Shown here piece by piece: positions 50,238 to 58,510 of a DNA stretch of 61,916 bases. Origin of the DNA: Salinivibrio costicola subsp. costicola ATCC 33508 = LMG 11651 (GTDB lineage: Bacteria > Pseudomonadota > Gammaproteobacteria > Enterobacterales > Vibrionaceae); the NCBI GenBank assembly GCA_000565345.1, contig AQOF01000003.1, positions 67 to 61,982 on the forward strand, given 5' to 3'. The position numbers and the translations under genes are program-made. The notes under the pieces were generated by a model. It was not told where the DNA came from. It saw only the letters and a list, made by a program, of their open reading frames with translations, and ran no database searches. Each line of letters begins with the position of its first letter. Position 1 is the stretch's first letter.

Positions 50238-51596
50238 CTAACCTGGCATGATGTTTTGCATTGCTTGCAATTGAGAACGCATTTGACTCGTTGCTTCTTC
50301 CATCGCAGAAAAGCGCTGCATGGTTCGTGACTCTAAGCTTTCCATGCGTCTATCTAACTCACGCTGATCATCACGTAATCTCAGCTTTTGCTCTGAAAGC
50401 GTGCTTTCACGGTTACTGATCGCCCCACCCGCGCCGGTGAACCCATTGATCACCTGCTCTAATTGACGCGCAAAGCCATCATTGCCACCGAAAAAACCTT
50501 CTAAAGCGTTAAAGTTTTGACGCAGCTGGCGGTCTAACACTTTATTGTCGATTTCTAAACGGCCATCCATGGTGGTCGTCACCCCAAGTTCACTCAATGT
50601 TTTCATCCCTTCAGGCGCTTTCTCTATCGGGGATGAAAATAAGTTACGTAACCGACTGGTCGCCGTACGTATCACACTTTCACCCGCCAACGGACCGCCT
50701 TGTTGCGTTTCGGGATCATATTGGCTAACGGCTTGAGAGACACGGAAGAACGCATTGTAGTTATCAACAAAAGACGTAATCGTTGATCGTACCGATTCTC
50801 GGTCATGCTCTACCGCCAGTGAAAGTGGCTTATCACTGGTTTGGTCAACTTCTAACGAGACACCCTCGATAGCATTATCAAATGTATTGGTTGTACTGGA
50901 CACCGAGGCGATACCATCAATCAGTATCTTGGCATCTTGTGCTGCCTGCATTTGCGTCATGCCATTATTAGCTTGTCCAGCTTGAAAGCCTAACTGGTGG
51001 AGTGCACTGCCTATCTGAGCATCAACATTCACTTCGATCCGATTCGTTTCCCCGGTTTTATTACCGTTTAGCACCATACGTGTGCCACTATCGTCTTGGA
51101 TAAGCGACGCCTGGATCCCGGGGTTTTTAGGATCGTTGTTAATCGCCCGCACAACGTCAGCCAAGCTGTCTTTGCCTTGCGGCACATCGATCACACTGGT
51201 GCGATTACCCATGGTGATCGTAAGTTTACCCGTACCCAACGAGGCATCAGGATCGACGCCTGGCGAGACAAGCTTATGAGCCCCCGCAAGTTGCTGTACA
51301 TCAATCTGATAACGTCCAGGGATGGCGTCCGGTGTTGCCGTAGCACCGAGCGCGTCGGGGTTGCTCACCGATGTGGTTCTCGCCGAAAAACCTTCGTTAC
51401 GACGAAAATCATACATCTGGGTTTTAAGTGTCGCGAGAGAATCTTTTAATCGACCAAACGCACTAATGTCGGTTTCAACGTCATTAGTGCGTTTGATAAT
51501 CCGCTCTTGCTTGGGTGCACGTTCAGCATCCACGATTTTAGTGACCATGGCATTAATATCCATGCCACCGCCCATGCCTGCTGCTTTTACACTCAT
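50238..51596 (-). CDS. fliD: Flagellar filament cap protein FliD
   Basis: 452 residues. N-terminal MDINAMVTKIVDAERAPK and ISAFGRLKDSLATLKTQM are the filament-binding D0 parts; the C-terminal coiled coil (RDDQRELDRRMESLESRTMQ) closes the cap. The length is that of E. coli or Pseudomonas FliD and shorter than the roughly 660 residues I recall for V. cholerae, so an exposed domain is probably absent. Confidence 0.94.
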   Translation of the reverse strand: MSVKAAGMGGGMDINAMVTKIVDAERAPKQERIIKRTNDVETDISAFGRLKDSLATLKTQMYDFRRNEGFSARTTSVSNPDALGATATPDAIPGRYQIDVQQLAGAHKLVSPGVDPDASLGTGKLTITMGNRTSVIDVPQGKDSLADVVRAINNDPKNPGIQASLIQDDSGTRMVLNGNKTGETNRIEVNVDAQIGSALHQLGFQAGQANNGMTQMQAAQDAKILIDGIASVSSTTNTFDNAIEGVSLEVDQTSDKPLSLAVEHDRESVRSTITSFVDNYNAFFRVSQAVSQYDPETQQGGPLAGESVIRTATSRLRNLFSSPIEKAPEGMKTLSELGVTTTMDGRLEIDNKVLDRQLRQNFNALEGFFGGNDGFARQLEQVINGFTGAGGAISNRESTLSEQKLRLRDDQRELDRRMESLESRTMQRFSAMEEATSQMRSQLQAMQNIMPG

Positions 51597-51614
51597 AACG
51601 ACTCTCTCACCTCG

Positions 51615-52043
51615 TTACACCTTCTCTGTGACCAGCCCTCGCGCGTGTTGCGACAATTGCTTAGCAAGCTCTAACATTTCTTTTTCTGGAATTTGACGGA
51701 TGATATCGCCACTGTTCATTTCATACACGGTGACAATGCTACGTCCTGTGTCTTCATCCAGTCGGAATGCGAGCCCTTTGTTAAAGTCAGACATAAACTC
51801 ATCTAGCCGGGCGACCAGCTTTTCAAGCTGTTGTCGTTGTAGCTGACGGTTTTCTTCAATGCGCTGCGACTGTTCAACACGCCGTTGCTGCATTGATTCT
51901 CGCGCTTCTCGGCGTTCAGCTTGCTGATGCTGATTCACCGGATCAGACTGCGTTTTTCCAACTCTTACATCTTTTGCAATCTTTGTGCCATCAGAGGGTT
52001 TTGAGTGCAGCAGGGATGAATTGGAAACGGATGAAATGTCCAT
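51615..52043 (-). CDS. flaG: Flagellar protein FlaG
   Basis: 142 residues: Ser-rich start, a Gln/Arg coiled coil (REARESMQQRRVEQSQRIEE), then the FlaG domain (FMSDFNKGLAFRLDEDTGRS, DIIRQIPEKEMLELAKQL). FlaG affects filament length. Lies just after a terminator-like hairpin downstream of the second flagellin. Confidence 0.93.
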   Translation of the reverse strand: MDISSVSNSSLLHSKPSDGTKIAKDVRVGKTQSDPVNQHQQAERREARESMQQRRVEQSQRIEENRQLQRQQLEKLVARLDEFMSDFNKGLAFRLDEDTGRSIVTVYEMNSGDIIRQIPEKEMLELAKQLSQHARGLVTEKV

Positions 52044-52060
52044 TGCTATTCACCTCCAAA

Positions 52061-52089
52061 AACGTAGCGGCGGCGATTAGGCCGCCGCT
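52061..52089 (-). terminator. Terminator/attenuator between the second flagellin gene and flaG
   Basis: Perfect 9-bp stem AGCGGCGGC (52066-52074) / GCCGCCGCT (52081-52089), loop of 6. On minus it is followed after ACG by five T. It probably lowers read-through into flaG-fliD-flaI-fliS. Confidence 0.7.
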
Positions 52090-52098
52090 CGTGAATGG

Positions 52099-53223
52099 TT
52101 AACCGAGCAAGCTCAGTGCCGCTTGTGGTGCCTGCTTGGCTTGCGCCAAAATCGAGGTACCAGACTGCTGCAGAATTTGCGATTTGGTCAAGTTCGTTGT
52201 TTCTTTCGCGAAATCAACATCACGGATTCGGCTGTTCGAGGCCGATACGTTTTCATTGACGTTGTCCAGGTTCGCAATTGTATGGCTCAAACGGTTTTGC
52301 TTCGCACCCAATTCAGCACGGTGAGAATCGATAAATTGCATCGCATTATCGATCATACCAACCGCTTTTTGTGCGCCACCCATAGACGAAACATCCACAT
52401 CTTTGATGGTTTCATCCACTTTGGTTCCCATGGAGAGCGACGTAGCCAGCGCCCCTGAGAAGGTTGCATCCGAACCTGCCCCAGTGACAATTTGCAGCTC
52501 ACCGTCTTCCGTCACTGATGCACTGAGTTTATCGTCAGCCTGACCATTAATGTAGGTGGCGATTTCTTCAATGTCATCACCCGCTTTGGCGTTCACATTG
52601 ATGGATGTTGATGTGCCATCCGCATTGGTGATGTTGATTGCCATGGTTGCACCGGCAGTAGCTGTCCACCCTGCTGACTTACCATTCGCAGCCGTAAAGC
52701 TAGCGCCACCCATTTCACTGTGGTCAGCGCGGATGTTTTTGAACTCCATCATCACCGCTTCACCAGCATCAGCACCCACTTGGAACGAACGCGTACCAAA
52801 TGTGCCGTTGAGGAGCTTGGCACCACCGAACGAGGTGGTTTCTGCGATACGGTTTAGCTCGTCTTTCAGCGCGACCACTTCTTCTTGAATTGCGCTACGT
52901 TCAGAGTCACCGTTAGCACCGTTAGCGGATTGCAGTGACAAGTCACGCATACGTTGCAAGATGTTGCTTGACTCTTCCATCGCCCCTTCAGCGGTTTGCG
53001 CCATTGAGATACCGTCATTGGCATTTCGAACAGCCACACCCAAGCCACTACTTTGTGCCATCAAGCGGTTAGAAATCTGAAGACCTGCCGCATCATCTTT
53101 GGCACTGTTGATGCGAGAGCCGGATGACAAACGCTCCATTGAGTTGTTCAGCGCATCGGTTGAATTATTCAAAAATCGCTGAGCTGTCATCGCAGGGACG
53201 TTAGTGTTAACAGTAATAGCCAT
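52099..53223 (-). CDS. Flagellin (second copy, sigma28 promoter)
   Basis: 374 residues. Conserved N-terminal D0/D1 ([35 protein letters not shown]) and C-terminal region ([20 protein letters not shown]). The variable middle carries the flagellin-IN-type segment ([20 protein letters not shown]). Strongly similar to the upstream flagellin at both ends. Promoter of the FliA class upstream; a terminator separates it from the first flagellin. Assignment to a named vibrio flagellin (flaA to flaF) is not possible from sequence alone. Confidence 0.95.
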   Translation of the reverse strand: MAITVNTNVPAMTAQRFLNNSTDALNNSMERLSSGSRINSAKDDAAGLQISNRLMAQSSGLGVAVRNANDGISMAQTAEGAMEESSNILQRMRDLSLQSANGANGDSERSAIQEEVVALKDELNRIAETTSFGGAKLLNGTFGTRSFQVGADAGEAVMMEFKNIRADHSEMGGASFTAANGKSAGWTATAGATMAINITNADGTSTSINVNAKAGDDIEEIATYINGQADDKLSASVTEDGELQIVTGAGSDATFSGALATSLSMGTKVDETIKDVDVSSMGGAQKAVGMIDNAMQFIDSHRAELGAKQNRLSHTIANLDNVNENVSASNSRIRDVDFAKETTNLTKSQILQQSGTSILAQAKQAPQAALSLLG

Positions 53224-53301
53224 AACTATTCTCCTTAGGTTCTAGGTCCGGCTTCGCCCAGCTGACCAGGGAAAACCAGTGTAAAATTGTTCACAACCCA
53301 T

Positions 53302-53328
53302 GTAGCGGCGCACGTTGAGAAAGCTTTA
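53302..53328 (-). promoter_or_regulatory. Sigma28 (FliA) promoter of the second flagellin
   Basis: Minus strand TAAAGCTT, 11-bp spacer, GCCGCTAC; consensus TAAAGTTT-N11-GCCGATAA. Leader about 70 nt. Confidence 0.82.
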
Positions 53329-53346
53329 GCTTTTTTGTTGTGCGTG

Positions 53347-53362
53347 TCGGTATTAATACCGA
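53347..53362. repeat. Perfect 16-bp palindrome upstream of the flagellin sigma28 promoter
   Basis: TCGGTATTAATACCGA, about 19 bp upstream of the -35 element. It fits a dimeric regulator's operator; the binder is unknown. Confidence 0.75.
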
Positions 53363-53433
53363 TGCCGTATGGCGCTATGAAGGTTAACGCCCAAAGGAGA
53401 GATATCTTTAGTGGGATTTTGATAAAAATTGGC

Positions 53434-53469
53434 ATAAAAAAAGCGGCAACCGCTTGCCGCTTTTTTTTA
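53434..53469. terminator. Terminator between the two flagellin genes
   Basis: Stem AAGCGGCAA (53441-53449) / TTGCCGCTT (53454-53462), loop of 4, A-run and T-run on the two sides. It ends the first flagellin transcript, making the two genes separate units. Confidence 0.93.
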
Positions 53470-53486
53470 CCTGTAAAAACGAGAGG

Positions 53487-54629
53487 TTATTGCAGAAGGT
53501 TCAATGCTGCTTGCGGCATCTGTTTGGCCTGAGCCAGCATCGAGGTACCCGCCTGCTGTAGGATTTGACCTTTGGTCATTGCCGTCGTTTCACGCGCAAA
53601 GTCTGTGTCTCGAATACGACTGTTTGAAGCCGACACATTTTCCTGGATATTCGACAAGTTGCTAATGGTGTGGCTGAGTCGATTTTGCTTCGCGCCCAAA
53701 TCCGCCCGCTGACTGTCGATATAACGCATCGCCGAATCGACAACGCCAACAGCCATTTGAGCACCACCGACATCGGACACATCGAGGTCTGCCGCTGTCA
53801 CTAAGTCACCGTTACCCGAAACCATGCCCAGAGAGGCGGCGAGTCCACCACTGAAATTGACGGCACCTGCGACTTTATTCTCTTCAATAAAGATTTGCAG
53901 CTGTCCTTCCTCGTCAACGGACGCGGTGAGCATTTCATCTGACTGACCGTTGATATAGCTTGCTAGCTCTTCCACATCATCGCCTGCTTTCGCGCCGATA
54001 CTTAAGCTGACGTTTTCACCCTCTTTCGTGGTAAATTGCAGCTGTAATGTCGAGGCTGCACCATCCACTTCCCAGCCAGCTGATTTAGGTTGACCACCAA
54101 CAAATTCTACGCCACCCATACGGAAATCATCTGCACGAATGCTCGAGAGTCCCATAATGATCGCTTCACCGGCATCCGCACCAATTTGGAACGAGGCTTC
54201 ACCAAACGAACCATTCAGTAATCGACGTCCACCAAAGGCTGTCGTTTCTGCAATTCGGTTCAGCTCATCTTTCAGTGCCTCGACCTCTTCTTGGATAGCC
54301 ACACGTTCAGATTTACCATTGGCACCGTTAGCAGATTGCAAGGAAAGGTCCCGCATACGCTGCAAAATATTGGTAGACTCTTGCATAGCCCCTTCGGCAG
54401 TCTGGGCAATCGAGATACCATCATTGGCGTTCCGCATTGCCACATCAAGCCCTCGAGTTTGGGCCACTAATCGGTTAGATATCTGCAAACCCGCCGCGTC
54501 GTCTTTAGCACTGTTGATTCGGCTACCTGACGACAGACGTTCCATTGAATTGTTCAACTCATCGGTCGCTTTATTCAGGTAACGCTGCGCAGTCATCGCA
54601 GACACGTTGGTGTTAACTGTTACACCCAT
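53487..54629 (-). CDS. Flagellin (first copy, sigma54-like promoter)
   Basis: 380 residues with the same conserved ends as the second copy ([40 protein letters not shown]) and a different middle ([20 protein letters not shown]). AAAGGAGAG ribosome site. Single-gene unit with a terminator after it and a sigma54-like promoter before it, the pattern of the essential flagellin of vibrios (flaA), though the name is not assigned here. Confidence 0.95.
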   Translation of the reverse strand: MGVTVNTNVSAMTAQRYLNKATDELNNSMERLSSGSRINSAKDDAAGLQISNRLVAQTRGLDVAMRNANDGISIAQTAEGAMQESTNILQRMRDLSLQSANGANGKSERVAIQEEVEALKDELNRIAETTAFGGRRLLNGSFGEASFQIGADAGEAIIMGLSSIRADDFRMGGVEFVGGQPKSAGWEVDGAASTLQLQFTTKEGENVSLSIGAKAGDDVEELASYINGQSDEMLTASVDEEGQLQIFIEENKVAGAVNFSGGLAASLGMVSGNGDLVTAADLDVSDVGGAQMAVGVVDSAMRYIDSQRADLGAKQNRLSHTISNLSNIQENVSASNSRIRDTDFARETTAMTKGQILQQAGTSMLAQAKQMPQAALNLLQ

Positions 54630-54645
54630 TTTGCTCTCCTTTGAC

Positions 54646-54664
54646 TTTCGCTTGCTTTGCGAAA
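54646..54664 (-). promoter_or_regulatory. 5' leader hairpin of the first flagellin mRNA
   Basis: TTTCGC and GCGAAA with a 7-nt loop, ending about 6 bases before the AGGAGAG ribosome site. It could control stability or translation; function is inferred. Confidence 0.45.
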
Positions 54665-54772
54665 CAGCCTACCCGCGACGTGTTGCACTGTGTAATGGCG
54701 GTGCTGCGGGAACAGCTTGTTAATCAGTTTTAGTCTCAGCCCGTTCAAAAACTGGCCGCTTGGTTGGTTAAA

Positions 54773-54788
54773 TACAATATATGTGCCA
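54773..54788 (-). promoter_or_regulatory. Sigma54-like promoter of the first flagellin
   Basis: Minus strand TGGCAC-ATATA-TTGTA. The -24 element is perfect; the -12 element has GT where GC is standard. Spacing is correct. It implies a leader of about 130 nt. Confidence 0.6.
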
Positions 54789-55099
54789 ACTTTTTAAAAT
54801 CCATTTAAATCAGTGTCTTGCTAGATTTTTGTTGTGTAATAGAGCGCAATAATGATGGCGGAATCTGCCGATTTTCTGTACCAGCGGCAATATAGCGGCA
54901 ACGCCTCGCCTTCGGTTGCCGGCTTGACCGGTCTATCGCGTATTAAGGTACGCTTGCAAATAGGCGGCCAACGCCGGTAACGACTGAGCTAGAAGGCATA
55001 TTTTTTGCAGATATTTTTTGCAGATAGATAACACTCACCATCCCACCAGCGTCTTGACACTAAGTCGAGGCAATCATAAATAACAGGACGAAGTCACTG
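54789..55099. other. Interval between the flagellin promoter and the TPR gene
   Basis: About 310 bp with no convincing gene. It holds a direct repeat of a 13-mer (54998-55023) and must contain the promoter of the plus-strand TPR gene, but no clear sigma54, sigma28 or sigma70 site was found. Confidence 0.5.
54998..55023. repeat. Tandem duplication of ATATTTTTTGCAG
   Basis: Two perfect adjacent copies of the 13-mer (54998-55010 and 55011-55023), about 75 bp before the TPR gene start. Confidence 0.9.
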
Positions 55100-57201
55100 A
55101 TGACGCAAGAAAACGACGGTCAAACGAATATGACGCTGGATGACGCGTTCCAGCTCGGTATTCGCCTCTATCAAGACGGCAATAAAGTCGATGCACGGCA
55201 AGTTTTTGAACAGATACTGAGCCATGCACCAGATACCGTTCCCGTGCGGCAGGTTCTCGCCGTATTAGACGCTGAACAAGGGCAATATCGCCAAGCGATG
55301 ACACATCTTGAACATGCCCTTACGCTCGAGCCTGATGATCACTCTCTGTTGTTCGACAAAGCGCAACTGCTCACCCAGCAAGGCCACAACAAAGCGGCCT
55401 TAGACATTGTCGACGCTTTGTTTGCCGCCGCTCCCACCAACCAAGATATCCTTAGCTTACGTGAACAATTAACCGCAAAACTTGGCTTGCAAGGTGAGAG
55501 CCGTCGTACACATGCTTTGCGTGATGAATTGCATCAAATTAAAAATCAAAGCCTGGCTGAGGAAATCAACAAAACCATGGCGTTGGCCGCTAATTTGATG
55601 AAGGATGGCCACACGGCACAAAGCGAACAACTTTATCAAACGATACTAACGCTTGAACCCGACTACCCTCCTGCATTGATGGCGTTGGCTCAGCATGCGC
55701 TTGATGAACAAGAATACGGTAAGGCCCAGCAGCTCTTATTACGCGGTAATGACAAGGCGCAATCTCATCAAGTGTGGCAACTGCTTTTGGTAAGAGCAGA
55801 GTCAGGGCTCGGTGCGTATACAAGCGCTCGCCAACGCTGCTTGCAAGCCCATAAGCAAACTCAAGATCCAGCCTTTTTGCACCAACTGTTGGTGGTGTAT
55901 CTCAAGGAAGCCAATTGGTTGGAAGCGAGTAAACTGGCCAAGCAATGTTTGCGTGATGACCCCGAGCGCGGAGAATTACACTATGCCTATGCCCGTGCTA
56001 CCTTCGAGCGACTCAAGCAGCATCATCAATTTACGCAGGATAAATTGACCGATTGCTACCAGATCCACGAGAAAGCTCTCGTTCATGTCAGCGATAAACA
56101 AGCGAATACCTTAAATGCACAATTAGGCGAGCTCGATTGGTATATGGGGAATATCGAACAAGCCCAACATCGCCTAGAAACGTTATTAGCGGCGCAACCC
56201 GATGATCATGCGCTGCGGTTTAACCTTGCCTTTGTCTATCGTACCCAAATGGCGTGGGATAAGTTTTACTCGGCGAATGAAGCAGGACTTGATTGCGGCC
56301 GTCGACTCAAATACCACGGTGATTTACCCCGTTGGGATTTGTCGCGACCACAAACCGATGCCGTACTCATTATGCCTGAGCAAGGTATCGGGGATGAACT
56401 CGCCTATTTTCATAACGTGGCAATGGTGGTTGAGCGTGCTCGAAAAGTGTACGTTGGCTGCGATCCGCGTCTAGAGCCTTACTGAGTCAAGCATTTCCAA
56501 GTACAGAAATTGTGCCGATTTCTCGCAAAGATGGAAAAGATATTTTCGTCCCTGAGCATGTTCTCGCTGACATTGATAGTTGGGTGGCCGGTGGATCACT
56601 GGCAGGGTTGTGCTATCACCACTTTGACCGTCATCTTTATCAGCAAACCTATATTGTTCCTGATGTCGCACCCCATGCGCCTTGGATAGCACCGTTAGCT
56701 AAATTGCATCAGAAAGGGCCTGTGTTTGGGCTATGCTGGCGCAGTGGTCTTGCGGCTGCCACCCGTAACATTCACTACTTGGTGGCTGAAGAATTAGCAG
56801 GCTGGATAAAAGCCGTTCGCCAGCTTTGTCCTAGCGCCCAGTTTGTCAATTTACAATATGGTGAGTGTGAAAAAGAGCTGAGTAAAATCAAAAAACAAAC
56901 GGGCGTTGAGATCGTGTCACTGCCCGGATTGGATCTTAAAAATGATTTTATGGGAACCGCGCATGCGATCAAACAGCTCTCGGGGGTATTTACTGCGGGG
57001 ACAGCGGTGCATCGGCTGACGGTTGCCGTCGGCACACCTTGCTATGTGTTTTTTGCCGGCCATAAAGAGAGCGATATACAAACGCCAGAGTCGATGCCAG
57101 GCTACGCAGAGTATGCGTTTAGTTATCCGCCAATGATCAAAGACAAACAGCCACTGCTTGATGCGATAGCACGCCGTATGGTTGACGATCTCGGTCGGTA
57201 A
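55100..57201 (+). CDS. TPR protein with a GT-B glycosyltransferase-like C-terminal domain, with an apparent frameshift
   Basis: About 700 residues after correction. TPR repeats occupy the first 440 or so (FQLGIRLYQDGNKVDARQVF, LMALAQHALDEQEYGKAQQL). The C-terminal part resembles the glycosyltransferase domain attached to many bacterial TPR proteins: VLIMPEQGIGDELAYFHN, GPVFGLCWRSGLAAATRN, FVNLQYGECEKEL, then SGVFTAGTAVHRLTVAVGTP in place of the nucleotide-sugar loop. A missing T near 56480 (RLEP to LLSQAFPSTEIVPIS) splits it. It lies alone on plus between a flagellin and flgL, so flagellin glycosylation is the natural guess, but not shown. The ATG at 55100 has only a weak ribosome site. Confidence 0.8.
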
Positions 57202-57225
57202 AAAGGGGGGAATCACCCTCTACCA

Positions 57226-57260
57226 ATAAAAACGGGGCCGCTGAGACGGCCCCGTTTTTA
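57226..57260. terminator. Bidirectional terminator between the TPR gene and flgL
   Basis: Perfect 12-bp stem AAAACGGGGCCG / CGGCCCCGTTTT around CTGAGA, with A and T flanks. Confidence 0.95.
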
Positions 57261-57304
57261 TTCACCCCTGGTACCTTGCGGTAACCTAAGGCTTCAACCT
57301 TGGG

Positions 57305-58498
57305 TTAGATATAATTAAACAACGAAAGATCTTTAGTCTTAGCAAAGGCCTGCTGGGACGCTTGCAGTGCCAGCATATCTTCGTTCATATCGATGGCGGC
57401 TTGGGTATAATCTAAATCTTCCATGGTACCCAAAGAGCGATTCAACACTAATTTAAAATCTTTATGCATGCTTTCTTGTCGATCGAGCGTGGTCAACCGC
57501 GTTCCCACTTCTGAGCGTGCTTTGTTCAAGTGTTTAAAGGCGGCTGAAAACTGCTCAGTGACTTGATGGAGCTCTGCCGTTGCCGAGGCATCATCGATAT
57601 CCGCATACGATAAAGCCGCACCATTTTTAAACGCATCGAAGATATTGAAGCTATCTTGTCTTTCTAAGTTGATAGTATCACCCGGCCCCATCTCACCTTC
57701 AAAGGTCATTTTGAGCGTGTTCCACTCAATGCCGGTTTGCGGATCGTAAAGGCCAGCACTGACTTCGGTGCCATCTTGCATCAGTGAGTACGTGGTATCA
57801 CCACTCGCATTCACATCAAACGACACCGAATAGTTGGCCGTATCAGCATCATTGCTATTTTCCGCGTTTGCCAGCAACAGCAGAGATCCATCTTCAAGAT
57901 CGTATTCCGGTTGATAATCGCCAAAAGGGTTATCAATTTCCATAAACATCTTATCGCCGGGATCGGAGGTCGGCACTTCTACTGCAGGCGCTACTTGTGC
58001 CGTACGAAAGTAACTGTCGCCGGCATAACGGACATTGCCTTGGGTATCACGATAAAAAGGCTGGGTGCTGGTTTGGGTGCCGGAGAACAAGAAGTTGCCT
58101 GACTCGTCCTTGGTGTTCACCAAGTCCATAAAGTTATCAAACATTCCTTGTAGATCTTGGCGGTGCGCAGTGCGGTCTTCCACCGATAACGAACCATTAA
58201 TCATCGCCATCACTTTACGCTTGGCGCCATCCATGATTTGCTCTGATTCATCAATAGCGATCTCTTCACGTGTTTGACGATTTCTCGCCAAGGTGATCGA
58301 ATCAATAAACTGATCAATCTGCTCATCTTGCTGGCGAAAGTTCTGAATATAGATTGATGAGACGGGATCATCGCCGGATGTGATCACACGTTTTCCGGTC
58401 GCCATTTGCTCCTGATTATCTTGCACCTTTACATTTTGGCGCATAATGTCGTTGGAGACAGATTGGTAATTATGAAAACTAGCAATACGACTAATCAT
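57305..58498 (-). CDS. flgL: Hook-filament junction protein FlgL
   Basis: 397 residues, flagellin-like ends: ISRIASFHNYQSVSNDIMRQ, VITSGDDPVSSIYIQNFRQQ at the start, and LDYTQAAIDMNEDMLALQAS at the end. Second junction protein between hook and filament. It follows flgK by 12 bp. Confidence 0.95.
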   Translation of the reverse strand: MISRIASFHNYQSVSNDIMRQNVKVQDNQEQMATGKRVITSGDDPVSSIYIQNFRQQDEQIDQFIDSITLARNRQTREEIAIDESEQIMDGAKRKVMAMINGSLSVEDRTAHRQDLQGMFDNFMDLVNTKDESGNFLFSGTQTSTQPFYRDTQGNVRYAGDSYFRTAQVAPAVEVPTSDPGDKMFMEIDNPFGDYQPEYDLEDGSLLLLANAENSNDADTANYSVSFDVNASGDTTYSLMQDGTEVSAGLYDPQTGIEWNTLKMTFEGEMGPGDTINLERQDSFNIFDAFKNGAALSYADIDDASATAELHQVTEQFSAAFKHLNKARSEVGTRLTTLDRQESMHKDFKLVLNRSLGTMEDLDYTQAAIDMNEDMLALQASQQAFAKTKDLSLFNYI

Positions 58499-58510
58499 AC
58501 TGATCGACCC

